The notes beneath the pieces were generated by a model. That model ran no database searches. It had not been told where the DNA came from and saw only the letters and a program-made list of their open reading frames with translations. The translations under genes and the position numbers were made by a program. This document shows positions 53,489-61,987 of a stretch of DNA of 64,000 nucleotides, piece after piece. The DNA is taken from the NCBI GenBank assembly GCA_029975965.1, contig JARKOV010000114.1, positions 62,001-126,000 on the forward strand. The letters are read 5' to 3'. This DNA comes from Anaerolinea sp. (lineage in GTDB: Bacteria; Chloroflexota; Anaerolineae; Anaerolineales; Anaerolineaceae). The first letter of the stretch is position 1. Each line of letters starts with the position of its first letter.

Positions 53489-53670
53489 GAACTTAACAGC
53501 CTTGTGCGGGTTGTAAATACACCCGCAGCAGGATTTGCAGGTGCGTAACCAGCGCGTCCGATGGATACCAGGGGGGAGGTCAGAGGCCTTCCCCTGTATG
53601 GTTATCCGGCTCAGCCTGCCGTATCTCGCCCGGAGAGAACGGCCAGACCCATCATCTTCGAGGAGGCATT
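53489..53670 (+). promoter_or_regulatory. long structured 5' leader with three stem-loops
   Basis: Between the promoter and the AGGAGG (53661-53666) three hairpins can be drawn: TGCGGGT/ACCCGCA at 53505-53527 (7 bp, 9-nt loop), a longer bulged stem at 53563-53607, and GCCGT/ACGGC with TCTC/GAGA at 53618-53643. GTAACC at about 53555 can compete for GGTT in the second stem. The layout resembles an attenuator or riboswitch, but I recognise no known class and see no aptamer core. Confidence 0.45.
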
Positions 53671-54081
53671 ATGAACGAGACGACCGGTGTTGTCATTGGC
53701 GGTATCATCTTCATTCTCCTGCTGCTGTTTGCCTGGTGGATGAGCCGGGTGGGTGGGAAAGCGCCGGAGGCTCACGTTGAAGCGCAAGAACCGGCGCCGG
53801 TCACCCGAGCCGCCCCGACCATGGCTGCCCAACCCGACGATTTGACGGTCCTCGAAGGAGTTGGGCCGCGCATTGCGAGTGTGCTGGCAGCGGCGGGGAT
53901 CACGACCTTTGCCGAGCTGGCTTCCACCCCCGTCGACCGCCTGGAGGAAATCTTGCGCGCGGCCGACCTGCGCTTAGGCGACCCGACGACGTGGCCCGAG
54001 CAGGCCGCCCTGGCCGCCAAAGGCGATTGGGATGGCCTGGCAAAGCTGACCGAAACGCTCAAGGGAGGGCGGCGCGCTTAA
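53671..54081 (+). CDS. membrane-anchored helix-hairpin-helix protein
   Basis: A 136-residue protein. One membrane segment (GVVIGGIIFILLLLFAWWM, residues 7-25), a Pro/Ala-rich linker, then a helix-hairpin-helix domain (LTVLEGVGPRIASVLAAAGITTFAELAS, about residues 58-87) of the kind found in DUF4332 proteins. The second part also has RAADLRLGDPTTWPEQ. It may tether DNA or another macromolecule to the membrane. AGGAGG lies 4 bp before the ATG. Confidence 0.82.
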   Translation: MNETTGVVIGGIIFILLLLFAWWMSRVGGKAPEAHVEAQEPAPVTRAAPTMAAQPDDLTVLEGVGPRIASVLAAAGITTFAELASTPVDRLEEILRAADLRLGDPTTWPEQAALAAKGDWDGLAKLTETLKGGRRA

Positions 54082-54086
54082 CCTGT

Positions 54087-54302
54087 ATGGCGTTCCTGGC
54101 GGAAATCCCGGGCTGGGCGTGGTTCCTCATCCTGTTAATTGGACTGGTGCTGGTCTATGGCTGGTTCAATCGCCGGTGGATCCGCGAAGAACAGGAAAAA
54201 GCAAACCAACAGGCGGCTGTCAAACCAGATGAGGAGCATCCGCCGGTGAAAGCGGCGAGTTTACGCCCTCCACCCGGCGAACCGCCTGTAAAACGGGATT
54301 GA
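54087..54302 (+). CDS. small single-span membrane protein
   Basis: A 71-residue protein with one membrane helix near the N-terminus (WAWFLILLIGLVLVYGWF) and a Lys/Pro/Glu-rich cytoplasmic tail (EEHPPVKAASLRPPPGEPP). It begins 5 bp after the helix-hairpin-helix gene, so the two are probably co-translated. The frame extends upstream without coding signal. No family is recognised. Confidence 0.65.
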   Translation: MAFLAEIPGWAWFLILLIGLVLVYGWFNRRWIREEQEKANQQAAVKPDEEHPPVKAASLRPPPGEPPVKRD

Positions 54303-54327
54303 CCTGAACGAGTCGCTCACCTACTCT

Positions 54328-54363
54328 CACCGCGGGGACTGGTGCCTTGCGGTGTTTAGGATT
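54328..54363 (+). terminator. probable intrinsic terminator after the small membrane protein gene
   Basis: CACCGC (54328-54333) pairs with GCGGTG (54349-54354), with a 15-nt loop, followed by TTTAGGATTT. The stem is short, so confidence is modest. Confidence 0.5.
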
Positions 54364-54374
54364 TAAAAACTCGC

Positions 54375-54441
54375 AACTGCTCAGCGAGTGGAGGAGAAGT
54401 CACCTCATATTCGGGTCTCTTGCACCTCTGGCTGCGCAGTT
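54375..54441. repeat. dispersed imperfect palindrome, copy B
   Basis: AACTGCTCAGCGAGTGGAGG and, at the far end, CTGGCTGCGCAGTT mirror the ends of copy A at 22861. The middle has GAGGAGAAGTCACCTC and TTGCACCTCTGG. It sits between two convergent genes. Confidence 0.65.
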
Positions 54442-54444
54442 ATC

Positions 54445-54522
54445 AAAATTCTTTCCATCCGGTAACAAGGCCGGGATCGCTTTAAAATTCCTTCCACCCC
54501 GATAACAGGGCCAGGATGGCAG
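54445..54522. repeat. imperfect 39-bp tandem repeat at the 3' end of the 54482-55030 gene
   Basis: AAAATTCTTTCCATCCGG... at 54445 and AAAATTCCTTCCACCCCG... at 54484 are related over about 39 bp. The right copy encodes the last residues of the gene (AILALLSGWKEF), and the left copy translates to AIPALLPDGKNF in another frame. The 3' end of the gene was duplicated and the outer copy has drifted. Confidence 0.65.
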
Positions 54523-55030
54523 GGTCGAGGGGGGACTCGGGTAGCTCCTCCGCGTGATATGCACCGGCGTGCAAGGCGCGCTCGCGCAGGGTTCTCCACA
54601 GCACATCGCGCTCATCGGAGCGCACGACCAGCTCATTGAGCGTTTCCGCCCGGAGCAGCAGCTCACCGGTCGTGTACAAGAAGGTCACCCTTCGCCAGCC
54701 CCGCGCCAGAATGGGCCTGGGCAGAGGCTCGAGGGGACCCAACTGCAGCTTGTAGTATTCTTCGCCGGCGCGCGGGTGGCCGGGATCGTCGCGCAGCAAC
54801 TCGGCACGCGTGGTCAGCTCGACGCCTTGCAAGGCGGCGTATTGCTCGATGCGCCAGCGATGTTGCTCGCCAAAGGCAGAGGCCTGGTAGAAAGCAACGT
54901 AGTCGACGTTGACCACCTTCGGCGCGCTGCGCAGCGGGATGCGGTACCAGCCCAACAGGCGAGCGATTTCCAGGTCGCGCGGCGCGGGCAGGTAGGCTAC
55001 CAGGATCAATGCGGTTGGGTCGATCGGCAT
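54482..55030 (-). CDS. hypothetical protein, about 182 residues
   Basis: The start is ATG 55030 (MPIDPTALILVAYLPAPRDLEIARLLGWYRIPLRS), where a GAGAGGTAG site precedes it; the frame continues upstream to 55138 without support. It is rich in charged residues, with a beta-strand pattern (VNVDYVAFYQASAFGEQHRWRIEQYAAL) and no membrane segment. TATAAT lies at 55064-55059. I do not recognise a family. Confidence 0.65.
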   Translation of the reverse strand: MPIDPTALILVAYLPAPRDLEIARLLGWYRIPLRSAPKVVNVDYVAFYQASAFGEQHRWRIEQYAALQGVELTTRAELLRDDPGHPRAGEEYYKLQLGPLEPLPRPILARGWRRVTFLYTTGELLLRAETLNELVVRSDERDVLWRTLRERALHAGAYHAEELPESPLDPAILALLSGWKEF

Positions 55031-55206
55031 GGTCGCTACCTCTCGGCGTGGTAAGCGTATTATAGCGATTTTCCTGGGGGGCAATGGGGAATCTCTCAAC
55101 GACTTCACATGGTACCTAAAAGGATATACACAATCCAATCAGGCACCCGAGACTTGTGCTCCCAGGGCGGTGAACGGGTCTATAATGGTGGCGGGGAGAT
55201 GCGAAC

Positions 55207-55782
55207 ATGAACATTGTCACGGTGATGGGCAGCCCGCGCCGCAAGGGGAACACGGCCACGGTGCTGGCGCTGTTTGAAAAGCTGGCTGCAGCCGAGCATC
55301 GCATCGAGCGCATAAACATAGTTGACTACGACGTGCGCGGATGCCTGGGCTGCGATTCCTGTTTCAAGAACCAGGATGAACCGGGCTGCGTGCAGAAGGA
55401 TGATGGGGTGGGTCTGCTCGAGCGCATCCTGGCGGCCGACGCGGTGATTTACGCCACGCCGCTCTACGTGTGGAGTTACTCGGCGCAGTTGAAAGCCCTG
55501 ATGGACCGCCATTACTGCCTGGTCAAGTGGAAAAACGGAAAGAAAATTGCCGCATTGATGCAGGGGAAACCGGCTGCGTTGCTGGTCACCTGTGGAGATG
55601 TGATTGAGAACAACGCCGACACGATCCAGGTCGAATTCGACCGCGAGATGGATTACCTGGGCTGCCGGGTGATCGGAAAGTATATCGTGCCCGAGTGCAC
55701 GCTTCCCAAGCACCTGGGCGACAAGGCGATGCGCACCGCGCAGGAGATGCTGGCCGGTTTGCAGCGCGCGACGCCTGGGTAA
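55207..55782 (+). CDS. flavodoxin-like NADPH-dependent FMN reductase / iron-sulfur flavoprotein-type protein
   Basis: A 191-residue protein starting NIVTVMGSPRRKGNTATVL, the FMN-phosphate-binding loop (GSPRRKGNT). It has YDVRGCLGCDSCFKNQDEPGCVQKDD, a Cys cluster that may bind a cluster or be redox-active, then DAVIYATPLYVWSYSAQLKALMDR. It probably transfers electrons from NAD(P)H to a quinone or other acceptor. TATAAT at 55181-55186 lies just upstream. Confidence 0.88.
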   Translation: MNIVTVMGSPRRKGNTATVLALFEKLAAAEHRIERINIVDYDVRGCLGCDSCFKNQDEPGCVQKDDGVGLLERILAADAVIYATPLYVWSYSAQLKALMDRHYCLVKWKNGKKIAALMQGKPAALLVTCGDVIENNADTIQVEFDREMDYLGCRVIGKYIVPECTLPKHLGDKAMRTAQEMLAGLQRATPG

Positions 55783-55804
55783 TATACGGGGGCGTCTGAA
55801 ATGT

Positions 55805-55856
55805 AATCGGATGGGTTATTTTGGTGGCTTTGCTCCCATAATAACCCATCCGATTT
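55805..55856. terminator. bidirectional terminator between convergent genes
   Basis: AATCGGATGGGTTATT (55805-55820) and AATAACCCATCCGATT (55840-55855) form a perfect 16-bp stem with a 19-nt loop. It separates the convergent flavoprotein and PLP enzyme genes. Confidence 0.85.
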
Positions 55857-55880
55857 TACCGATTGACCGCTGAAAGAGAC

Positions 55881-57347
55881 TTAACTCGCAGCGACCAGTT
55901 GGTTGAATGCGCTGATCTTTGCGTCGATCTCGCCCACCTGCTGCTGGATGCTGGTCCAGTAGGTCGGGTCGTACCACTGCGCCTGGATCTCCTCGTAGGT
56001 CTTGCCCTGTTGCTCGACCCAGGTGTAATACTTGAGGTTGTGGACGCGCTTGCGGGCGGCGTAATCGAGCTCGAGCAGGTTGTCGGTGGACTGGCGGTGA
56101 AGCGCGCCGGCGTAGGCCTCTGCGGCGTCAAAAGCGGTGAACGGTCCAAAGGCGGCGGTATATTCGTCGAGGCGCGTGCCGTATAGCTCCATCGAGTCGG
56201 TCAGCACGGTGAGCACCACGTCGTTCTCGGTCAGCTCGTAATACTTGGCGAATTTGATCGCCGAGAGCACGTTGGCGATGCCGGAGAAGCCCAGCAGATC
56301 GAGCTGGGAGACGATGCTCTCCGGAACACCCTTTCGGGTCAGGTACGCCCGGCCTTCGGGCTCGTTGAACAGGCGCATGATCTTGACCACGTCTTCGTCG
56401 TCGATCGCCACGACCAGGTCGGTGTTCTTGACATTGTGGATCCAGGGGACGTGTTTGTCGCCGATGCCTTCGATGCGGTGCGCGCCAAACCCGTTGTTCA
56501 ACAGGGTGGGGCACTGCAGGGCTTCGCTGGCGATGATCTTGCTGGTGGGGTAGACCTGCTTGAGGTAGTCGCCGCAGGCGATGGTGCCGGCGGAGCCGGT
56601 GGTGAGGGCCACACCGCGGTAGGCGTCCTTTGGGCCGAGGGCCTGCTGAAGCACCTCTTCCATGGCGTGCCCGGTGACATCGTAATGCCAGAGGTAGTTG
56701 CCAAACTCCTCGAACTGGTTGAAGATGGCGAGGTCCTGGCCCGACTTGCGCAGCTCCCAGCATTTGTCGAAAATTTCCTTGACGTTGGATTCGCTCCCGG
56801 GCGTGGCGATCACCTCGCCGGCAATTTTGGAAAGCCACTCGAACCGCTCGCGGCTCATCCCTTCGGGCAGAATGGCAATCGACTCACAAGCCAGCAAGGC
56901 CGAGTCGTACGCGCCGCCGCGGCAGTAATTGCCGGTGGACGGCCAGACGGCTTTCTGCGCGGTCGGGTCGAACTGGCCGGTCACCAGGCGCGGAGCCAGG
57001 CAGCCGAAGGCCGCGCCGACCTTGTGCGCGCCGGTGGGGAACCATTTTCCCACCAGGGCGATGATGCGCGCGCGCGTTCCGGTCAGGCTGGAGGGGAACT
57101 CGAGCGTGTTGACCCCGCCAAATTTCCCGCCTTTGGCCTGGGGCTGGTTCTTCCAGGTAATGCGAAACAGGTTGACCGGCGCGACATCCCACAGGCCGGT
57201 CTGCTCCAATTTCTGCTGGATGCCGGGGGGGACGAGGGCAGGATTTTTCATCTGGGCGAAGGTGGGGATGACGATGCCCCGCTCGCGCACGCGCTGCACG
57301 GCGCGTTTCTGCCGCTCAGGATGAACAGTCAGGTCGATCGTAGACAT
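55881..57347 (-). CDS. PLP-dependent enzyme of the cysteine synthase/tryptophan synthase beta type
   Basis: A 488-residue fold-type II PLP protein. TGAHKVGAAFGCLA has the Lys that binds PLP. It also has WPSTGNYCRGGAYDSALLA, LTTGSAGTIACGDYL for the phosphate loop, and a C-terminal region with TDSMELYGTRLDEYTAAFG. Members are usually annotated as PLP-dependent subunit beta, with an unknown reaction. The start is ATG 57347, 5 bp after AAGGAG; the longer frame to 57368 has no such site. It is close to threonine synthase, also a PLP enzyme, but separated by a glycosyltransferase. Confidence 0.82.
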   Translation of the reverse strand: MSTIDLTVHPERQKRAVQRVRERGIVIPTFAQMKNPALVPPGIQQKLEQTGLWDVAPVNLFRITWKNQPQAKGGKFGGVNTLEFPSSLTGTRARIIALVGKWFPTGAHKVGAAFGCLAPRLVTGQFDPTAQKAVWPSTGNYCRGGAYDSALLACESIAILPEGMSRERFEWLSKIAGEVIATPGSESNVKEIFDKCWELRKSGQDLAIFNQFEEFGNYLWHYDVTGHAMEEVLQQALGPKDAYRGVALTTGSAGTIACGDYLKQVYPTSKIIASEALQCPTLLNNGFGAHRIEGIGDKHVPWIHNVKNTDLVVAIDDEDVVKIMRLFNEPEGRAYLTRKGVPESIVSQLDLLGFSGIANVLSAIKFAKYYELTENDVVLTVLTDSMELYGTRLDEYTAAFGPFTAFDAAEAYAGALHRQSTDNLLELDYAARKRVHNLKYYTWVEQQGKTYEEIQAQWYDPTYWTSIQQQVGEIDAKISAFNQLVAAS

Positions 57348-57418
57348 ATGACTCCTTAAAAACAACAAGGGATGGGGTTGGGGCCGGCTCGAGCAACCTC
57401 CGCCGGCCTGGAGGGGGA

Positions 57419-58357
57419 TTAATTTTCGTCTTTGTCTGGCGCTTCGCGTACGATGTAGAGCGGGCGGCCTTTCACTTCATCATAGATGCGTCCGATGTAT
57501 TCGCCCAGGATGCCCAGGCTGATCAGTTGCACCCCGCCGAGGAAGAGCACCGCCACCAGCGTGGAGGCCTGGCCTAAGAATTGGGTCTCGGTGAGGGCGC
57601 GCATGATGATCACCACCGGGATCATCAAAATGCTCAACCCGGCGGCGACGAAGCCGATGTACGTGGCGACCTGGAGTGGGAAGTAAGAAAAACCGGTGAT
57701 GGCGTTGAGGGCCAGCTTGAGCATTTTCTTGAACGGGTATTTTGTCGAACCGGCGAAGCGGGCGGCTCGTTTGTACGGCACACCTACCTGGCGGAAGCCG
57801 ACCCAGGCCGACATCCCGCGCAGGAAGCGGTCGCGCTCGCGCATCGTGTTCATCACATTGACGACCTTGCGGTCCATCAAGCGGAAGTCGCCGGTGTCGA
57901 GTGGGATTTTCACGTCGGTGATGCGGAAAATCATGCGGTAGAAGATCGAGGCGGTGAAAAGCTTGAACCACGACTCGCCTTCGCGCTCGGCGCGGGTGGC
58001 ATAGACCACCTCATAGCCCTCGCGCCACTTGGCGACCATTTCGCCGATCACTTCCGGCGGGTCCTGAAGGTCGGAGTCGATGATCACCACCGCGTCGCCG
58101 CGCGCATAATCCAGGCCGGCGGTAACGGCGATCTGGTGACCGAAGTTGCGCGCAAAGATGATCGGTCGCACGCGTTGATCGCTGGCTGCCAGCTCACGAA
58201 TGCGCTCCGTCGAGCCGTCGGACGAGCCATCGTCGACGATCAGCATCTCCCACGGTTCTCCCAATGCGTCCATGACAGCCGCCACCCGGCGGTGTAGCTC
58301 GGGCAGGATTTCAAACTCATTGAAGACGGGCGCGATGATCGAGATAACCGGTTTCAT
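57419..58357 (-). CDS. glycosyltransferase family 2, polyprenyl-phosphate sugar synthase type (GtrB/DPM1-like)
   Basis: About 312 residues. [51 protein letters not shown] (DxD-type, SDLQDPPE), [30 protein letters not shown], then two C-terminal membrane segments. It makes undecaprenyl- or dolichyl-phosphate sugar, the donor type that GT-C enzymes such as that at 11556 use. The start is ATG 58357; the earlier open frame is unsupported. Confidence 0.9.
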   Translation of the reverse strand: MKPVISIIAPVFNEFEILPELHRRVAAVMDALGEPWEMLIVDDGSSDGSTERIRELAASDQRVRPIIFARNFGHQIAVTAGLDYARGDAVVIIDSDLQDPPEVIGEMVAKWREGYEVVYATRAEREGESWFKLFTASIFYRMIFRITDVKIPLDTGDFRLMDRKVVNVMNTMRERDRFLRGMSAWVGFRQVGVPYKRAARFAGSTKYPFKKMLKLALNAITGFSYFPLQVATYIGFVAAGLSILMIPVVIIMRALTETQFLGQASTLVAVLFLGGVQLISLGILGEYIGRIYDEVKGRPLYIVREAPDKDEN

Positions 58358-58445
58358 GGAGCGATGCCTTTCCTGATCAATAGACTGAACACCTCGGTTT
58401 TTTGGATTATAACTCACCCGCCTTCAGGCCGAGATTACAGTCACA

Positions 58446-59696
58446 TTATAAATTGAGCAGCTTCTTCACTTCATCCAGCTCGGGGGCGATGACCGGCGCT
58501 TCGCGCACCGCCTTCATCGCGGCGCGAACGTCTTTAAGGCCGGAACCGGTATTGAGCACCAGGATCGGATCCTCGGGGCCGACGAGACCCTGCTCGAGGG
58601 CGCGCAGCAGCCCGGCATACGCCGTCGAGCCGGCCGGCTCGGCAAAAATGCCGGCCAGGCCGAGCGCCGCGACCGCCCGGATGATCTCGTCGTCGCTGAC
58701 CAGCACGTAGCTTCCGCCGGTATCGCGCGGCGCGCGCACGGCGCGCACTCCGTCGCGCGGCAAGTCGACCGAGATGCTGTCGGCCAGGGTGGTCGCGCTG
58801 ACGGGGGAGATGGTCTCGGTGCCGGCGAAGAACGCGTTGGCCACGGCGGCCGAGCCTTCTGCCTGCACGCCAAAGATGCGCGGCATCTGTTCGAGCCAGC
58901 CGAGCGCCTGGAGGTCTTTAAAGCCCTTGTGGATCCCGGAGATGATATTGCCGTCCCCGACAGAAACGAACAGGCATAACGGGCGGTCGAAATGCTCGAC
59001 CCGCAAAACCTGCTCCCAGATTTCAAAGGCGGCGGTTTTCTTGCCCTCGGCGGTGAATGGATTGTAGCCGGTGTTGCGGCAGTACCAGTCGAACGCTTGC
59101 GCAGCCTGGATGGTCAGGTCGAAAGCGGCGTCGTAGTTGCCGTCGACGAGGATGACCTGCGCGCCATAGACCAGCAGTTGGGCGACCTTGGCGGGCGGGG
59201 CGCTGCGCGGGGCGAAGATCACCGCCGGCTGCCCGATGGCAGCCGACATGCCGGCCAGCGCAGCCCCGGCGTTGCCGGTGGAAGCGGTGACGATGATCTT
59301 GGCGCCAATTTGCCTGGCGCGGGCGACGACCACCGCGCTGGCGCGGTCTTTGAAGGAGGCGGTCGGGTTGCGGCCCTCATCTTTGACCCACAAGCGGGGC
59401 AGGCCAAGCTGGCTGGAGAGCAACGGCGGACGGTACACCGGGGTCCAGCCGGCGGCGTGCAGCGGGGTGCCCGCGCCGCCCGGATCGGCGACCGGCAGCA
59501 GCGGCAGGTAGCGCCAGAGCGAAGGCTCTGCCTGGGCAGCGAGGTTGGCCGGTGAATGTGCCTTGCGGATGGCGGCGATATCCAGGATCACGTCCAGGTT
59601 CCCGCCGTCGTGAGGGCAGGTATACAACAGATCGAGCGGGGCAAATTCCGCGCCGCACAACGAGCAGGCATAACCGAGGATGGGGAAGTTGTTCAC
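58446..59696 (-). CDS. thrC: threonine synthase
   Basis: About 416 residues. A zinc-ribbon-like N-terminus (YACSLCGAEFAP...YTCPHDGG), the PLP Lys in NPTASFKDRASAVV, TASTGNAGAALAGMSA, VSVGDGNIISG and GIFAEPAGSTAYAGLL. It converts O-phosphohomoserine to threonine. I chose GTG 59696 because the zinc motif starts there; the frame continues to 59807 without homology. The next gene on this strand, the GT2, is separate. Confidence 0.9.
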   Translation of the reverse strand: MNNFPILGYACSLCGAEFAPLDLLYTCPHDGGNLDVILDIAAIRKAHSPANLAAQAEPSLWRYLPLLPVADPGGAGTPLHAAGWTPVYRPPLLSSQLGLPRLWVKDEGRNPTASFKDRASAVVVARARQIGAKIIVTASTGNAGAALAGMSAAIGQPAVIFAPRSAPPAKVAQLLVYGAQVILVDGNYDAAFDLTIQAAQAFDWYCRNTGYNPFTAEGKKTAAFEIWEQVLRVEHFDRPLCLFVSVGDGNIISGIHKGFKDLQALGWLEQMPRIFGVQAEGSAAVANAFFAGTETISPVSATTLADSISVDLPRDGVRAVRAPRDTGGSYVLVSDDEIIRAVAALGLAGIFAEPAGSTAYAGLLRALEQGLVGPEDPILVLNTGSGLKDVRAAMKAVREAPVIAPELDEVKKLLNL

Positions 59697-59825
59697 AAAT
59701 TTTCTCGTGAGAGGTGGAATGGCGTGCCCGTTAATTTTACCAGATTGTCTGACAAACAGAAGTTGATCTTCTGGGCGCGCGCCGAAACAGGCCGGGGTGA
59801 CGTTCACCGGGGCGATTCATGGCAA

Positions 59826-59849
59826 CTGGGGCGGTGTGCACCGCCCCAG
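59826..59849. terminator. GC-rich hairpin after the nucleoside importer operon
   Basis: CTGGGGCGGT (59826-59835) and ACCGCCCCAG (59840-59849) form a perfect 10-bp stem around GTGC. It lies 31 bp after the minus-strand permease stop (59880). It lacks a clear T-run, so rho-independent activity is doubtful. A second stem, CCGGGGTGA/TCACCGGGG, is at about 59793. Confidence 0.5.
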
Positions 59850-59879
59850 ATTTGGCGACATTTCGCAGGATTACAACGG

Positions 59880-60848
59880 CTAAAGCCCGCGCTCGCCGCG
59901 AATATAGGGGATGCCCAGGGCGGTCGGAGCGCCCAGGCGTTTGCGAATCGCTTCGCGCGAGCCGATCACCAACACGATGATGGTGAAGGCATAGGGGAGC
60001 ATTTCGAGGAAGAAGCCCCAGTAGGGGTTGTAATAGAAGGGGTTGGCCAACCCGAAGATGACGGTGGGGCCCTGGATATCCAGCACCAGGCGGCGCAGTG
60101 CGCCGAATATGTACGACCCGGCCGCGGCGCGCAAGGGGTCCCACTGGGCAAAGATCACCAGGCCGATGGCGATCCAGCCCTGGCCGTTGGTGGTCAGCTC
60201 GCTGAACCAGCCCGGCGAAATGGCCAGGCTGATGGTCGCGCCAGCCAGGCCGGCCAGCACGCCACCCACAAAAACGTACAGGTAGCGCAGGCGGTACACC
60301 GGCACACCCAGCGAATCGGCGGCGGCGGGGTACTCGCCCACGGCGCGCAGGTGCAGGCCGGGGCGGGTGCGGTTGATGTAATACCACGCCACGGGCACCA
60401 GGATGTAGCCGAGGTAGACGAGCAACTTCTGGTTGGTGAAGAAGATCGGCCCGAGGATGGGGATCTGGCTGAGCAACGGGATGGTGACGGTGGGGATCAG
60501 CGTGATCGTGCCGGCCTTGCTGAGTCCCTCGCCAAGCACCAGGCTGATGCCGACCGCCAGGAAGTTGAGCGACAACCCGCTGACCACCTGGTCGGCCTGG
60601 AGGGTGATGGCGATGAAGGCGTGCACCTGGCTGATCAGCCCGGCGGCCAGCATGGCAACCAGCAACCCCAGCCAGGGGTTACCGGTGCGCGTGGCGATGC
60701 TGAATGCGCTCATCGCGCCGATCAGCATCATGCCTTCGACGCCCAGGTTCATCACACCGGAGCGCTCGGCGAAGATCTCACCGATGGTGGCAAAAAGCAG
60801 GATCGTTCCGGTGGCAACGCCCGCCTGGAGGATGATGAGCAGGTCCAT
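59880..60848 (-). CDS. ABC importer permease of the nucleoside/BMP type, second subunit
   Basis: A 322-residue membrane protein with about ten hydrophobic segments, GEIFAERSGVMNLGVEGMMLIGAMSAF near the start (the BPD_transp_2 signature) and LGLNPLW-like RPGLHLRAVGEYPAAADSLGVPVYRLRYLYV for the coupling helix. It is the last gene of the operon, 2 bp after its partner. Guanosine/purine-nucleoside import is the usual role of this set. Confidence 0.93.
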   Translation of the reverse strand: MDLLIILQAGVATGTILLFATIGEIFAERSGVMNLGVEGMMLIGAMSAFSIATRTGNPWLGLLVAMLAAGLISQVHAFIAITLQADQVVSGLSLNFLAVGISLVLGEGLSKAGTITLIPTVTIPLLSQIPILGPIFFTNQKLLVYLGYILVPVAWYYINRTRPGLHLRAVGEYPAAADSLGVPVYRLRYLYVFVGGVLAGLAGATISLAISPGWFSELTTNGQGWIAIGLVIFAQWDPLRAAAGSYIFGALRRLVLDIQGPTVIFGLANPFYYNPYWGFFLEMLPYAFTIIVLVIGSREAIRKRLGAPTALGIPYIRGERGL

Positions 60849-60850
60849 GG

Positions 60851-61987
60851 TTACTCTTCCTCCACACGGCGCGCGACGCGGATGCGGTAACGCAGCAGGA
60901 AATCGCTGGCGATCAAACAGACCAGGATGATGCCGTTCATCATCTTGGGGATTCCGGAGGGTTGGATTTCACGCCCGGCCAGGATGAGCGCGCCAAATAA
61001 GATCGAGACGGGCACAATGGCAAACGGATTGAGCTTGGCCAGCCAGGCGACGATGATCCCGGTAAACCCATAGCCGGGCGAGATGGCTCCTTGCAGGCGG
61101 TGCACCACGCCGGTGATTTCAGACATCCCTGCCAGGCCGGCCAGCGCGCCGGAGAGCATCATCACCAGCATGGTGTTGCGCGCGATGGAGATGCCGGCGT
61201 ATTGGGCGGCGCGGGGGTTGTCACCGATCAGTCGAATTTCATAGCCCCACTGGCTGCGGTAGAGGATCAACCAGAGCACCACCACCGCGACCAATCCCAG
61301 GATCAACCCGAAGTGGGTGGTGAGGCCGCGGAAGAGCGGCACCTCGGCGGCGTAATCCGACAGGCGCGGTAGCCAGGCGTTCTTGGGGAACACTTTGGAC
61401 ATCTGGAACCCGCCTTCGGTCCAAACGGCGAAGATCCAGTAGTTGTTCCACGAGATGGCGATGTAGTTCATCATCAGGGTCGAGATGACCTCGTTGACGT
61501 TGAACTTCGCCTTGAGAAAACCGGGGATTAAGCCCCAGACCGCCCCGCAGGCCATGCCGGCGACGACCATGACGGTGATGAAGAGCCAACGCGGCGTTTC
61601 GGCAGGGAGCAAGGGGGTGAGCACCACGGCGCTGGCGCCAAACGCGCCGACGAAGAACTGTCCCTCGGCGCCGATGTTCCAGATTTTCATGCGGAATGCC
61701 AGGGCGCAGGCCAGGCCGACGATGATCAGCGGGGTGGCTTTGACCAGCGTATCGGAGAGCACACCGATGCTGCCGAAGGCCGCCTTGCCGATGTGGGCGT
61801 AGGTAGCCCATGGGTCGCCCCCGGCGATCGCCAGGATGACCGCGCCGATTAACAGCGCGATCACGACCGATGCGAAGGAAAGGAAAACCGGGTACCAGCG
61901 CGGCGGCTGGTTGAGGCGCGGCTCCAGCGTGATGCGGAACGGAAGGCGATCGAGCAGGCCCGGGCGCGGGACGTTGGACTCAGCCAT
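60851..61987 (-). CDS. ABC importer permease of the nucleoside/BMP type, first subunit
   Basis: A 378-residue protein. Ten or so hydrophobic segments, RMKIWNIGAEGQFFVGAFGASAVVL, GSITTDIIGL-like VISTLMMNYIAISWNNYWIF, and EIRLIGDNPRAAQYAGISIARN for the ATPase contact. The start at ATG 61987 overlaps the ATPase stop by 8 bp. Confidence 0.93.
   Translation of the reverse strand: MAESNVPRPGLLDRLPFRITLEPRLNQPPRWYPVFLSFASVVIALLIGAVILAIAGGDPWATYAHIGKAAFGSIGVLSDTLVKATPLIIVGLACALAFRMKIWNIGAEGQFFVGAFGASAVVLTPLLPAETPRWLFITVMVVAGMACGAVWGLIPGFLKAKFNVNEVISTLMMNYIAISWNNYWIFAVWTEGGFQMSKVFPKNAWLPRLSDYAAEVPLFRGLTTHFGLILGLVAVVVLWLILYRSQWGYEIRLIGDNPRAAQYAGISIARNTMLVMMLSGALAGLAGMSEITGVVHRLQGAISPGYGFTGIIVAWLAKLNPFAIVPVSILFGALILAGREIQPSGIPKMMNGIILVCLIASDFLLRYRIRVARRVEEE

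Noticed and set aside
53489..53670. Known RNA such as SRP RNA, tmRNA or a c-di-GMP riboswitch in the leader
   Set aside because: The conserved cores of these RNAs are absent; only generic stems are visible.
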